A stretch of 50,149 bases of DNA from WJMT01 sp964599635 (GCA_964599635.1 CAZRGM010000050.1:1-50149), one strand, 5' to 3'; shown: positions 25,624-35,151, counted from the first letter of the stretch. Notes: generated by a model from the sequence alone, not told the origin. A program made the numbers and translations.

Positions 25624-26952
25624 TTATATCTTCCTTTCAGCAACTTTTTTAATCCCCTCCAGTAATTGATCGATTTCTTTATGATTGATGTAATAATGGG
25701 TGGACACCCGGCATCCGTAAGTTCCTCTCTCTGGGCTCCCTATAGTCCGAATCACAATGTTATATTTCTGCCTCACATAATCGACGATATCTCTAGGCTC
25801 CACTCCTTTTATGGAAAATGAGGTCAGTCCCCCGCTTAAATACAGATCCTCTGAAGTGTGAAGCTTCACTCCAGGAATCTTTTTCAATTCCTGCTTGAAA
25901 TACCCTGCTAAAGACTTGATCCTTTTTTCAATCCTCTCTTTGCCAATGTAATTCTGGAAATTCACCGCTTCTCCCAGAGCAATGATCAAAGCATCTGCTC
26001 TCTGCCCAAGGGTCTCATATTTTCTTGCCGTGGGCCGATCCCATCCTGAGGTGGTGATGGTGGGCCACAGACGATCCTGCATTTCCTTTCGAACATAGAA
26101 AACACCCACTCCTGTAGGGGCTCCCAGCCACTTATAGGGGCTTGAGACAAAAAAATCAGCTCCTGAATCTTTTACATTCAAATCCAGCATGCCCATGCCG
26201 TGGGCACTGTCAGCAGCCACCCAAAGGCCTTTTTCGTGAGCCATTTCTGAGAGTTCTTTTAAAGGAGAAATGAGTCCGGAAATATAGACCGTATGGCTTA
26301 CACTGATGACTTTTGTTTTTGGGGTGATGGCCTTCTTGAAGCTTTCTACAAACTCATCCACACTTTGAGGAGGAAGTCCGATAGGAACTTCCGTGACTTT
26401 AATCCCATAGCGTGCCTCTTTAATTTTCCAAGGATGAGTTCCTCCTGGATGCTCCATAGAGGAGATAAGAACTTCATCCCCTGGCTTAAGATCTAATCCA
26501 TTGGCCACAAAATTCATACCTTCCGTGGTATTCCGGATGACAGCCACTTCATCCGGAGATGCATTGATGAATTGGGCGATTCTTAAGCGGATCTCCTCTT
26601 TTTTCCGGGGTATATAAGTGTAGGTATGTACCGGAGAAGTGGCTTGAACTTTAAAGGTCTTGATCAAAGTATTAAAAACAGCTTGAGGCATGGGCCCCAC
26701 AGTCCCATTGTTCATCATGATCAGACCATCCTGAAACATAAATTTCTCTCTTATGGCATCCCAGTAAACCCCATCCGGAGCCTCCTCCTGAATATATTTC
26801 TGATTCAGATCCGTAATGCTCTGATAAATAGAGGCATTGAGCCTGGACAGGCCTGCTATGGAAATAGATGAACCCGCTAATAAAGTTTTGACAAAATCTC
26901 TTCTTGAAACTCCGTTTTCCGTAAATTTCTTAAATAAGTGATGGTCATTCAT
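25624..26952 (-). CDS. Class V aminotransferase, Tat-exported
   Basis: The 442-residue protein is a pyridoxal-phosphate enzyme of aminotransferase class V, in the cysteine desulfurase/isopenicillin-N-epimerase-like group. The cofactor lysine is K274 in SPYKWLGAPTG, and the AADSAHG stretch near 246-252 gives the aspartate that contacts the cofactor. The N terminus carries a twin-arginine signal (SRRDFVK at 16-22, then a hydrophobic run), so it should be exported folded with its cofactor. Its substrate is unknown. It lies 36 bases after the DUF89 gene on the same strand, the last of a five-gene run. Confidence 0.88.
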   Translation of the reverse strand: MNDHHLFKKFTENGVSRRDFVKTLLAGSSISIAGLSRLNASIYQSITDLNQKYIQEEAPDGVYWDAIREKFMFQDGLIMMNNGTVGPMPQAVFNTLIKTFKVQATSPVHTYTYIPRKKEEIRLRIAQFINASPDEVAVIRNTTEGMNFVANGLDLKPGDEVLISSMEHPGGTHPWKIKEARYGIKVTEVPIGLPPQSVDEFVESFKKAITPKTKVISVSHTVYISGLISPLKELSEMAHEKGLWVAADSAHGMGMLDLNVKDSGADFFVSSPYKWLGAPTGVGVFYVRKEMQDRLWPTITTSGWDRPTARKYETLGQRADALIIALGEAVNFQNYIGKERIEKRIKSLAGYFKQELKKIPGVKLHTSEDLYLSGGLTSFSIKGVEPRDIVDYVRQKYNIVIRTIGSPERGTYGCRVSTHYYINHKEIDQLLEGIKKVAERKI

Positions 26953-26988
26953 GAATTCCTCCGTATAAAAATCATGCTTATTTAATCC

Positions 26989-27834
26989 TCACCTTCTCTT
27001 TCCCATCAAAATAATACTTCCCTCTTCAACTCCTATATCCCTCGCAATCACAGGACATTTCGCTTTTAAAAGAAAAAAAAGGGGCTTATCAAGATCAGAA
27101 AGAGCTTCATAATTTCCTTGACCTTTGCTTATAATGAGAGGGGCCTTATTGAGAATCCTTAAAAATTCTGGGGAGCAGTACTTCAGCACAGTTCCTGGAG
27201 CATCGCTTCCTGAGGACATAATTTCAGCAACTCTATCTATGCCGGCTTCCACAGCATCCTTCAGCACTGCATCATTGATCACAGGCTTATCCCTGACTGC
27301 ATAGAGAACAGGAACCTCCATCTCTTCTATTAAAATTCGGTCAAACACAGTCTCTCCTGCATTATCCGCTAAATAAACAATTCGGTCTGACTTTTTAACC
27401 AGGTTAGAAAACTTACCAAAATCATTGATAGCAAAATCTTGACTGAAAATTTTACCTAAATCCTTTTCTATATCAAATTCTGTATGGGTCCCAAAATCAA
27501 TGATATTCCCAGCGATGGCAGCCCTGACTGCGGCCATAAGACTGTTCTCTGCTTTTTTGACCTTCTTCTTCACTTCAGGATAGAGCCTTAAGGCCTGCCG
27601 AGTGCAGGCTTGCTTGATATCATGATAGGGATCTTCCACCCCTGTCATATCAGAAATAATCCTGTAAACCTCGCGGCCTATCTCGGGAGGAGTGGAATCA
27701 AAAGATAAATGGGGAAGATAAGAACTGACCGCTTTTAAGACTCTCCAAATCTCTTCTTCATCAGAGGTGATCAACCTCATTGTCCTCAAAGTCTGAACAA
27801 AAAAGCAGGGGTAGCAGTCCAAGTAGGCTTTCAT
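26989..27834 (-). CDS. DUF89/ARMT1-like damage-control phosphatase
   Basis: The 281-residue protein matches the DUF89 family. It has the N-terminal C7-x2-C10 pair seen in the group, the GNIID motif at 109-113, and the metal-binding DNAGE motif at 157-161. Characterised DUF89 proteins are metal-dependent phosphatases that remove damaged or excess phosphorylated metabolites. The length is normal. The start overlaps the end of the Nudix gene by 4 bp, so the two are translated together, which fits a shared clean-up function. The actual substrate is not known. Confidence 0.88.
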   Translation of the reverse strand: MKAYLDCYPCFFVQTLRTMRLITSDEEEIWRVLKAVSSYLPHLSFDSTPPEIGREVYRIISDMTGVEDPYHDIKQACTRQALRLYPEVKKKVKKAENSLMAAVRAAIAGNIIDFGTHTEFDIEKDLGKIFSQDFAINDFGKFSNLVKKSDRIVYLADNAGETVFDRILIEEMEVPVLYAVRDKPVINDAVLKDAVEAGIDRVAEIMSSGSDAPGTVLKYCSPEFLRILNKAPLIISKGQGNYEALSDLDKPLFFLLKAKCPVIARDIGVEEGSIILMGKRR

Positions 27835-28340
27835 GTCTCTGACCTCTCCTTTAAGACTTCACTGATCATGGCCTTATGGCTGCTGAATGCGATCTCAGGG
27901 AGGCATTCAGGATCAAAAAATTCCACTTCTTCTGAATCTGAACCCGGCTTTAAATCTCCCTCTGCCTGAACTCTGTAACCGATAATGATCACATTTTTAT
28001 AAATCTCTGATTCCTGTGAATAAACACCAATCAAATTCATAATTTTCCCTTTCAGTCCCGTCTCCTCCTCTAGCTCTCTGATACAAGCCTGTTCAGGAGA
28101 TTCATCAATCTCTATGAAACCTGAAGGAAGCCCCCAAAGTCCCTTACCTGGCTCGACAGCTCTTTTAACCAAAAGGATTTCCCCTAAAGAATTTCTCACA
28201 AAAGCCGCAGAACTCGGAATCGGATTCCTATAATAGACCCAACCGCATTGAGGGCACACCTGGCGTTCCCTCTCTCCGATCTTTTTATATCTCAGTTCAG
28301 CCCTGCAGAACGGACAGTATTTCACTGAATTCTTCTCCAT
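27831..28340 (-). CDS. Nudix hydrolase with N-terminal zinc ribbon
   Basis: The 169-residue protein begins with a zinc ribbon (C9, C12, C29, C32), a feature of NADH pyrophosphatase-like and related Nudix enzymes. The Nudix box is perfect: G74, E80, R88, E89, E92, E93 and G95 fit the GX5EX7REUXEEXGU consensus. It probably hydrolyses a nucleoside diphosphate linked to another group; the exact substrate is not readable. The start directly abuts the transglutaminase stop, and its stop overlaps the DUF89 start, indicating a compact operon. Confidence 0.92.
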   Translation of the reverse strand: MEKNSVKYCPFCRAELRYKKIGERERQVCPQCGWVYYRNPIPSSAAFVRNSLGEILLVKRAVEPGKGLWGLPSGFIEIDESPEQACIRELEEETGLKGKIMNLIGVYSQESEIYKNVIIIGYRVQAEGDLKPGSDSEEVEFFDPECLPEIAFSSHKAMISEVLKERSET

Positions 28341-29855
28341 CTATTGCATTTTACTAAACTCTACTATCTTTATCTTTAATTTCCCGATTATTTCTGAAGC
28401 AGACAGCGCCATCTCTATAAGAATATTTTCATCAAGTTCAGTCCTGCCGAATTTAATATGAGTGGCATCGGTATAATATTCACCGCTTTTCTGATGAATA
28501 CTCAGCCATTTAGGATCCAAATCAACCCACTCTCCCACATAAACTTCAGGCCACATATGATAAGCAAATACTCCATTTCCATACATGACCCCAAAACAAG
28601 CTCTTGCCGGGATTCCTATGGAACGGCACAAAGCAACGAACAAAACCGTGTGCTCACTGCAGTCCCCTTCTCTATTTTCTAAGATATCCTTGGCTGAGGC
28701 AAAACCCACATCATAACTAGAATTCATCTCACGACTGATCCAATCAGCAATCTTTTTCGCTGCCTTCCATGAATTTCTCTCGTCCCCAACAATTTTTTCA
28801 GCAGCCGCCTTGATCTCAGAATCATTTGACTGACAAAATAAAGTCGATTGAAGAGAAGAGAGGACTTTTTTTTCATTGACAGGAAAATAAAGGGCTTTCT
28901 CTTCATCAAAGATCACTGATTCAATCTGAATGATAAAAGAATCTCCTTTTTTTTCAATTATTTTCTGGCTCCGGCTGTCCCAGGGAAAACCACTCAATTT
29001 TTCCTCAGATATTCCACTCAGTTCCATTTTCATTTTTTGAACGGCTTGAGGATTTTCTATTGTTCTATCCGGCCTTATGACTGTAGAAAAAGCAATATCA
29101 TAAGTTCTATGTGACATTTCCAAGGCTTGCAGCTTAGACATCTTCAAGGAAGTCGTGCGGACAAATCCTGTTTTTAGCTCAGATTTGAATATTTCTCCCC
29201 TATCGTTTATCCATTCTTCTGCCACTACAGGAACCAGAGATGAAAGCTTAGATCTCGTATGCCACAAAGAGTAACTCTTCCCCAAAATAAGAAGTTCCTC
29301 TTTTCCCAAAATTTCATAATGACATTCTTCAAGGGAATAAGAAACCGGATTGAGTATATTAAAAGTATAAACAGCTCCTTTTTTGAATCGTTCTTCTTTA
29401 ATCAATTTTTCAACCGGCACTTCAAGGTAAAAACGCTCTTTGGGCGATATTTTTTTGACTGTTTGATCGTCTATTTTAAAAATGACGGTCTCGGGATCTA
29501 TTTGCGCCTGAATCACCATTTCCTGCTCAGACATTTTTGTCTTTACAACGGCTTTAACCGGCTGCCCTGCATCATCATAGTAAGACTCCTGGATAGTCAT
29601 GATCTCAATGGGACGGCTTCCTAAACGGGATACCCTCATTTTTGTCTCGCTGTAAACTCGATGATACCGGCAACCATCTCTATAAATCTCCTCTTTTTTT
29701 AAATAGCTGTACCCTACTTTGATCCCCTCTATATAAACACCCATCCAGGTCTCACTGCTTTTTTTATCTAAAAGTTGAGAGCTCCACAAAAAGGAAAAAC
29801 TGATAAAAAAAAGAAATGTCAATAAATTCAGGCAGACAAACCTTTTTCTTTTCAC
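28341..29855 (-). CDS. Exported transglutaminase-like protein
   Basis: The 504-residue protein has a signal peptide (about residues 8-25) and a long beta-rich N-terminal region. The transglutaminase-like catalytic core near the C terminus has the triad C399 (GDCSEHT), H433 (AYHMWPEV) and D447 (DLDPKW), spaced as in the transglutaminase/papain-like superfamily. Many bacterial members are proteases or amide-cleaving enzymes rather than cross-linkers. It should act outside the cytoplasm. It directly abuts the Nudix gene and is 42 bases downstream of the M19 dipeptidase gene. Confidence 0.87.
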   Translation of the reverse strand: MKRKRFVCLNLLTFLFFISFSFLWSSQLLDKKSSETWMGVYIEGIKVGYSYLKKEEIYRDGCRYHRVYSETKMRVSRLGSRPIEIMTIQESYYDDAGQPVKAVVKTKMSEQEMVIQAQIDPETVIFKIDDQTVKKISPKERFYLEVPVEKLIKEERFKKGAVYTFNILNPVSYSLEECHYEILGKEELLILGKSYSLWHTRSKLSSLVPVVAEEWINDRGEIFKSELKTGFVRTTSLKMSKLQALEMSHRTYDIAFSTVIRPDRTIENPQAVQKMKMELSGISEEKLSGFPWDSRSQKIIEKKGDSFIIQIESVIFDEEKALYFPVNEKKVLSSLQSTLFCQSNDSEIKAAAEKIVGDERNSWKAAKKIADWISREMNSSYDVGFASAKDILENREGDCSEHTVLFVALCRSIGIPARACFGVMYGNGVFAYHMWPEVYVGEWVDLDPKWLSIHQKSGEYYTDATHIKFGRTELDENILIEMALSASEIIGKLKIKIVEFSKMQ

Positions 29856-29897
29856 TTTGAAACCAAATAATCGAGATTATGAATTGATTTGATCTCT

Positions 29898-31148
29898 CTA
29901 TTCTTGATGGGATAATTCGACAACCTTTTTGAACACTCTCATCAAATTTCCACCCCAGATTTTTTCGATCTCTTCTTCAGTATAACCTCTCTTTATAAGC
30001 TCCCTTGTTATGTTGGACATCTCACTGACATCATTACATCCGTCAAGGCCGCCTCCTCCATCAAAATCCGTGCCGATCCCTACATGATCAACTCCTATCA
30101 GGTTCTTCACATAATCAATATGATCTACCATATCCTCCAGGGTAGCGCTTGGTCTGGGATACTTTTCCATGATTTTCATGTATTCTTCCCTGATCTTTTC
30201 CTTTACAGCTTCGTCTTTGATTTCTGAATAGGCCCCATATTTCTCCTCAAGAGCCTCAAGTTCCTTTTGAAGTTCGGGATTAGATTCTTCTTCCTTAATA
30301 AAACTTGAAACAAAACAGATCTGAGTCACACCCCCATTTTCAGCCAAAGCTTTCAACATCTCATCTGAAAGATTCCGGGGATGGTCACACAAAGAACGCA
30401 CACTGGAATGAGAGGCGATGACAGGAGCAGAAGTATGCTCAAGGACATCAAAAAATGACTGATCGGAAACATGGGAAACATCAACCATGATCCCTAGACG
30501 ATTGCACTCTTCCACAACTTTTTTCCCGAACTCACTCAAACCTTTATCCTCAGGTTCCCTGCGATCAGTTGAAGAATCACATATATCATTATCACTAGAA
30601 TGACACAATGTGATGTAACGAACCCCTTTGTTATAAAACTCTTCGAGCAGAGATAAATCTTTCCCTATGGGATATCCGTTTTCCATGCCAATAAAAGCAG
30701 CAATCTTCCCTTCCTTCTCAATACGATAGGCATCATCAGGTGTGGTAGCTAGACTGACCATCTGGGGATATTGATCACACATATCATGAACCGCCTTTAT
30801 GAGAAGATCAGCTCTCTGTTTTGCTTTTTTATACCCCTGTTCTGTTCTTTCTCCCTGGCCAACATAAGCAGCAAAAAACTCTGCATCCAGTCCCCCTTTT
30901 TTCATACGCGGAAGATCAATTTTCCCTCTTCTCATATCCTCACTGCTATGAAGTTCTCCCATATCATATCCACGGTCTACCATTAACATGGGCGTATCAC
31001 AGTGAGTGTCAACCGTGAGTACCTTATTGTGTGTATCCATCATTTCAGTTTCGGCAACATCAGCTTTTTTTTCTTTTGAACAAGAGCTGAAAAAAAATAA
31101 AAATACTAATAAAAAAGACAAAAACAAAATCCCTGCTTTATTAACCAT
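29898..31148 (-). CDS. M19-family membrane dipeptidase, lipoprotein
   Basis: The 416-residue protein is a renal-dipeptidase-like zinc peptidase. Zinc ligands fit DTHCDTP near residues 47-53, the GMENG glutamate, and histidines in LCHSSDN and SHSSVRSLCDHPRN; a C-terminal GIGTDFDGGGG stretch is also typical. The N terminus has a lipobox (FSSC). I chose the ATG at 31148 because AGGAGGT lies about five bases upstream; the frame stays open 23 codons further, without a binding site. The enzyme should cleave dipeptides outside the cytoplasm. It heads a five-gene run with transglutaminase, Nudix, DUF89 and aminotransferase genes. Confidence 0.92.
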   Translation of the reverse strand: MVNKAGILFLSFLLVFLFFFSSCSKEKKADVAETEMMDTHNKVLTVDTHCDTPMLMVDRGYDMGELHSSEDMRRGKIDLPRMKKGGLDAEFFAAYVGQGERTEQGYKKAKQRADLLIKAVHDMCDQYPQMVSLATTPDDAYRIEKEGKIAAFIGMENGYPIGKDLSLLEEFYNKGVRYITLCHSSDNDICDSSTDRREPEDKGLSEFGKKVVEECNRLGIMVDVSHVSDQSFFDVLEHTSAPVIASHSSVRSLCDHPRNLSDEMLKALAENGGVTQICFVSSFIKEEESNPELQKELEALEEKYGAYSEIKDEAVKEKIREEYMKIMEKYPRPSATLEDMVDHIDYVKNLIGVDHVGIGTDFDGGGGLDGCNDVSEMSNITRELIKRGYTEEEIEKIWGGNLMRVFKKVVELSHQE

Positions 31149-31294
31149 GATACCTCCTACACAAAATTTAGTTAAAAATATAATCCATAGACTTGGTATA
31201 ATAAAAATAACGGCCATGTTTTCATGAGTTTTTTATTTTTATGGAATATAACTGCGTTGTCAAGAAAGAACCTTCTTATAATTCTAGCATAAAC

Positions 31295-32266
31295 TCATTT
31301 TTCCCATATATAAAAGTTCCTGATTCGATTCCTGTCCTTATAGCTTCGAAAATCGATAATCTTATAACCAACTTTAAAAAGCTCTTTAAAAGCTTTCCGA
31401 GTCCTCATCCTCCAGTCTAAGGGAATGTTTCTTGCCTTCTCATCGGAACCATCTGTTTCGTGAATCATTCTGTAAAAATCGTAAGGGATTTCAGTCAGAA
31501 GATACTTTTTTAAGGATTTAACTCCGGTGAAATCAGGCTCATGACTCACCTCAATAAAAACCTCATTGTGTTTTCCTCTTATTTTTTCAAGATGGGAACT
31601 TATAACAAGGCTTCCACGTTCTAGCAGAGAGTCGAAATCATAATCCAATTGTTTATTTTTTTCTCCCAATTTCCATAAAACAAAGAACCTGTCACTAGGA
31701 ACATCTTCTCTATTTAAAGCACCTGAAAAATCTTTGTAAAAAGATTCTTTATACTCAAGCACTTCCATCCCCAGCTTATGAATATTTCTATACGCGTTAA
31801 TTCCTGTTAAAGGGTCAAATGTAGAGGTCATGGAATCAATATGTAAAACATCCCAAATGATTTTCCTTTGAAACTTTTTGAGCATAAGCCCCAAGTTAAA
31901 GTTTTGATAATCCTTTCTAACAGCAGCATACTGTGAATAAAAGTTAAGATTACCGATTTTTTGATAACCGATATTCTTATCTATCACTCCAATATAACCA
32001 TAAGCAAATCCTACAAAATGACCCCGGTCCCTTCTTATGCGGCCTTCATCATCTTCAGAATAGATCCCTATAAAAAGATTGCTCCCGTAATTAAAATAAT
32101 TCTCAGCAGACATATTCCGAGAACAAGGTAAATAGTCTTCGGGATCCCCCCATACCTCCATTCGCAAATGCTCATATTTATCATAATCCTTCTTATCCGG
32201 TGATTTTTCTACAAAAAATAAAAATTTTCTCCCTTTGGACTCTTTAATTTCCTCAAAATTTTCCAT
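31295..32266 (-). CDS. GNAT-superfamily acyltransferase-like protein
   Basis: The 323-residue protein resembles predicted acetyltransferases of the COG3375 type. Visible features are a GFAYGYIGV strand, a central QYAAVRKDYQNFNLGLMLKKFQR region matching the acyl-CoA loop and following helix, WDVLHIDSMTSTFDPLTGIN, and a LNREDVPSDRFFVLW stretch common to that group. The C-terminal 100 residues are extra and unassigned. I prefer the ATG at 32266, with GGAG 11 bases upstream, over a GTG four codons earlier. It stands alone between the dipeptidase run and the degenerate HD-GYP gene. Acceptor unknown. Confidence 0.72.
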   Translation of the reverse strand: MENFEEIKESKGRKFLFFVEKSPDKKDYDKYEHLRMEVWGDPEDYLPCSRNMSAENYFNYGSNLFIGIYSEDDEGRIRRDRGHFVGFAYGYIGVIDKNIGYQKIGNLNFYSQYAAVRKDYQNFNLGLMLKKFQRKIIWDVLHIDSMTSTFDPLTGINAYRNIHKLGMEVLEYKESFYKDFSGALNREDVPSDRFFVLWKLGEKNKQLDYDFDSLLERGSLVISSHLEKIRGKHNEVFIEVSHEPDFTGVKSLKKYLLTEIPYDFYRMIHETDGSDEKARNIPLDWRMRTRKAFKELFKVGYKIIDFRSYKDRNRIRNFYIWEK

Positions 32267-32384
32267 TCTGAATATCACTCCATGATTTTATCGGACAAAC
32301 AAGATATGAGTCAAGAATACACGCTTCATCTTTGTTATTCGATTGAATAAAGTTATCTGAAAAAAATATGAAATGTGCAGTCAC

Positions 32385-33311
32385 TCAAGTTTTGGATATC
32401 ACAGTCATAAAGGCTTGAACAGCTATTTCAGGAAAAGTCCTCCCTCCTAAATTTCTAATAGTCTGAATACGACTAAACTCATTGACTTCCATAAAAGGAG
32501 GCCCTTTTTGAGAAATTTTTTCATATATATTAGCTAAAGCAATAATACTTGATTCTATTTTTATATGAGACAAATCTTTATCCAGATTCTCAGCGTCTTT
32601 AATATAATGAAGATAGTAATCCTCTAGTAATGGGTGTATCTCATCCAGTAGAGAACTGGTGGATTTTAAGATAACCTTCTCCTTATCACTTAAAGGAGCT
32701 TCCGATAATCTCACTTCATTAGACCAAAAATCTGAAATATCATAAAAATCAGAAAGACTTTTGTGAAGTTCAAGAGATTCTGACAAAAGAGCAGCTGACT
32801 TTACATTTTCTATTTCTCTGGTTTCAAGTCCGGCAGCCGCTGCAATTTTACCTGCCAAATGCGATATCCGCACTGAAGGAGGCCGCTGTTCATCTCCGTA
32901 TTCCAAATATTTAAATATGATCTCCAAAATGCCTATCGTAGCGGCTCTCATTTTTTTTAGTCTGTTTGTCCTCTGCTCTGATGCGGTCCCTATAATAGCT
33001 CCTGTCAGAAGTAAAAAACTCCCCCAAGACAAAACATTAATTAATTCATAAAGAGATAAAATACTTTCAGTTTGAGAATTTTCTCTGGTGATGACAAGAT
33101 AACCGACTACCACCAGAATACTCAAAAACGCTGTCAAGACTCCTTGCCTTTTCCCAAGAAAATGCCCTGCAAGAATCACGGGAAGGAAAAAGAAATTGAG
33201 AAAAGCCAGATTGTACTGGATAAGAAATGCTGTGCCTATAACCCCTAGAAACACAAGGATAACTAAAGATAATTCAAAATGTTTTAATGCAAAATCTTTG
33301 AACTTATTCAT
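32385..33311 (-). CDS. Membrane protein with degenerate HD-GYP-like domain
   Basis: The 308-residue protein has four membrane helices in the first 110 residues, followed by a helical domain that aligns in pattern with HD-GYP domains: RISHLAGKIAAAAGLETREIENVKSAALL near 149-178, and a LGGRTFPEIAVQAFMTV ending like the usual PxVVxAF. The metal-binding HD pair that should follow ALL is replaced by SES, and no HHE or GYP motif is seen. So it is probably not an active cyclic-di-GMP phosphodiesterase; it may be a sensor or scaffold. This is a judgement by pattern, with moderate confidence. Confidence 0.65.
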   Translation of the reverse strand: MNKFKDFALKHFELSLVILVFLGVIGTAFLIQYNLAFLNFFFLPVILAGHFLGKRQGVLTAFLSILVVVGYLVITRENSQTESILSLYELINVLSWGSFLLLTGAIIGTASEQRTNRLKKMRAATIGILEIIFKYLEYGDEQRPPSVRISHLAGKIAAAAGLETREIENVKSAALLSESLELHKSLSDFYDISDFWSNEVRLSEAPLSDKEKVILKSTSSLLDEIHPLLEDYYLHYIKDAENLDKDLSHIKIESSIIALANIYEKISQKGPPFMEVNEFSRIQTIRNLGGRTFPEIAVQAFMTVISKT

Positions 33312-33394
33312 CCTCTTCTCAGATAACCTGACCGAGTCATCTGTAATTCTGCCCTTTTTATATCACCGCTCATGCTATTAGTCAACCTCTGGGT

Positions 33395-34117
33395 TTAAGG
33401 TCTATTTTTCTGGTCAACTCCTTTTGAAAAAACAGCCAAAAGCAGTCTTCTGTCTCTGTCATTCATCTTTAACCGCCCAAAAAGGTCATAGATCCTATCC
33501 ATAACATGAACCTGATTGCTGACATGAATGAAGTTTTTATCTTTGAGCTTCTCTATGATCAACTGAATGCATTGCTCCTGGTCTTTTCTTGAGATCGGAC
33601 GGGGGACTCCTTTTGATCTTCTCTGAGAGCATCCTCTCATAAATAGCTGAAATAAAGTCAGAAGCACAGCTGAGGCAAGATTATAAGAAGGCTGATCTTT
33701 GGCTTGGGGAATAGAAAACCTAACATTGGAATACCTCAGCTCCTCTGAAACCAATCCGGATCTCTCATTTCCAAAAACAAGCCCTATTTTCACTTCTGAA
33801 GAAAAAGTCATCATCTCTTTTACGGCATCTTCGAATTTCAGGGAAGGAAAATTTTTCCGGTGCCTCGCAACCGCAGCAAAAACAACATGTAAATCTTCCA
33901 CGGCTTCAGGAAGACAGGAATATACGGACGCATTTCTTAAAATTTCCTCAGAATGCACCGCCGTTTTAAAAGCCTGACTTTTAAGCGGCTGATTCAGGAT
34001 TAACCTCAAATTTTCAAAACCTGTATTCTTCATCCCTCTCGCCACAAGCCCTATATTTTCAGATGTAGAAGGCCTGGAAAGAATGACAAAAATGTTTTTT
34101 TTAAATAAATCCTTCAT
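33395..34117 (-). CDS. trmJ: SPOUT-class RNA methyltransferase, TrmJ-like
   Basis: The 240-residue protein is a SPOUT (TrmH/TrmJ) methylase. Motif 1 is SENIGLVARGMKNTGF near residues 18-33, motif 2 is GLVFGNERSGL near 122-132, and motif 3 is PSYNLASAV near 148-156; these form the knot that binds S-adenosylmethionine. The C-terminal extension of about 80 residues fits TrmJ, which makes 2'-O-methyl groups at position 32 of tRNA. Another 2'-O-methyltransferase role remains possible. It lies 57 bases after the dUTPase gene on the same strand. Confidence 0.87.
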   Translation of the reverse strand: MKDLFKKNIFVILSRPSTSENIGLVARGMKNTGFENLRLILNQPLKSQAFKTAVHSEEILRNASVYSCLPEAVEDLHVVFAAVARHRKNFPSLKFEDAVKEMMTFSSEVKIGLVFGNERSGLVSEELRYSNVRFSIPQAKDQPSYNLASAVLLTLFQLFMRGCSQRRSKGVPRPISRKDQEQCIQLIIEKLKDKNFIHVSNQVHVMDRIYDLFGRLKMNDRDRRLLLAVFSKGVDQKNRP

Positions 34118-34174
34118 GGTTCAACCATTCGCTTTGGCCGTTGTCTCTTCACCTTAAACAGGTTACTTCTTAGC

Positions 34175-34597
34175 TCAATACTTTCCTGTGCTCCCAAATC
34201 CTTTTTCGCCCCGGATTGTTTCGTCGAGACTCTGGACTTCCACAACCGTTGGGTTCATGATGGGCTGAACAAGCAGCTGGGCTATTTTCATCCCTCTCTC
34301 TATTTTAAAGATATTTTTTCCAAGATTTATCAGAACCACTTTGACTTCTCCTCTATATCCAGCATCTATCACTCCAGCTAAGCTATGAACAGATTGAAGG
34401 GAAACACCGCTTTTATCCCAAATAAGACCCACATATCCCTCTGGAATTGCTAATTTGATCCCGGTTGAAATAGGCCTGCTTTCAAAAGGTGCCAGCTGAC
34501 AATCCTGAATGGAGAATAGATCAAGGCCTGCATCTCCTTTATGGCCTCTCAAGGGAATTTTTGCTTCTTTGTTTATTTTTTTCACTTTTACATTCAT
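34175..34597 (-). CDS. dut: dUTP diphosphatase
   Basis: The 140-residue enzyme hydrolyses dUTP to dUMP and keeps uracil out of DNA. The five trimeric-dUTPase motifs are visible: AGLDLFS near 26-32; DKSGVS near 63, where PRSGL is usual; GVIDAGYRGEV near 74-84; RGMKIAQLLVQP; and RGEKGFGSTG at the C terminus. I chose the ATG at 34597, which has GGAGAG eight bases upstream. The frame is open 65 codons further, but that extension has no family similarity and would overlap the divergent zinc-ribbon gene. Confidence 0.95.
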   Translation of the reverse strand: MNVKVKKINKEAKIPLRGHKGDAGLDLFSIQDCQLAPFESRPISTGIKLAIPEGYVGLIWDKSGVSLQSVHSLAGVIDAGYRGEVKVVLINLGKNIFKIERGMKIAQLLVQPIMNPTVVEVQSLDETIRGEKGFGSTGKY

Positions 34598-34762
34598 TTT
34601 AAATTCTCTCCAGATTGACTTTTGAAAAATATCTTTCGGCGCTTCTTCCAAACTCCTGATCCCAAAAATCCATCTTTTCATAATGATTCTAATAAAATTC
34701 AGGCAAGATCTCAAATTGACAGGATATTTTTGCTGTGATATAAGCGTTTCAGACCGAGCAAA

Positions 34763-35122
34763 ATGAAAAAATGTCCCTATTGTGGCTTTCAATTCCCTGA
34801 TGATAAAAAAGTCTGCCCCAACTGCGGCTCTCCTTATTGGAAGCCAGAAGACGACAAAGAATTGAGTGAACTTTATGATGATGCGGAGGATGATAAAAAC
34901 GGCTGTTTATCTTTATTATTTATGCCTATCACCGTTTCTCTTATCGCGACTGCTTTTCTCGTTCTCTCAGGTTTCATCATAAACCTCCTTATCCATTTTG
35001 AAAGCAGTCAAATAAAGCTGCTCTGGATAGGGCTATCGATTCTGTTAGGCTTATTGTTCTATAATTTTTTTAAGAAAAAACAAAAGTACAAAAAAAAATC
35101 AAACAAGGAACTTCCGAAATGA
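34763..35122 (+). CDS. Zinc-ribbon membrane protein
   Basis: The 119-residue protein starts with a zinc ribbon (CPYCG and CPNCG, about residues 4-24), an acidic linker, then two membrane helices (about 50-72 and 82-102) and a strongly Lys-rich tail. Such small zinc-ribbon membrane proteins are common and have no fixed function. The ribosome binding site is weak. It diverges from the dUTPase gene, and its stop codon lies inside the terminator of the opposite-strand lipoprotein gene. Confidence 0.75.
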   Translation: MKKCPYCGFQFPDDKKVCPNCGSPYWKPEDDKELSELYDDAEDDKNGCLSLLFMPITVSLIATAFLVLSGFIINLLIHFESSQIKLLWIGLSILLGLLFYNFFKKKQKYKKKSNKELPK

Positions 35123-35151
35123 AAAAAAAGAGCCCTCTTTACAGGGCTCTT
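35121..35151 (-). terminator. Rho-independent terminator of the lipoprotein gene
   Basis: A perfect 9-bp stem (AAGAGCCCT at 35128-35136 with AGGGCTCTT at 35143-35151, six-base loop) is followed on the minus strand by eight T residues. It lies 34 bases beyond the stop of the gene at 35185-35931, which it must serve. It also overlaps the end of the convergent zinc-ribbon gene. Confidence 0.9.

Noticed and set aside
34598..34792. N-terminal 65-codon extension of the dUTPase frame.
   Set aside because: It has no family similarity, and a good ribosome binding site precedes the ATG at 34597; it also overlaps the divergent zinc-ribbon gene.
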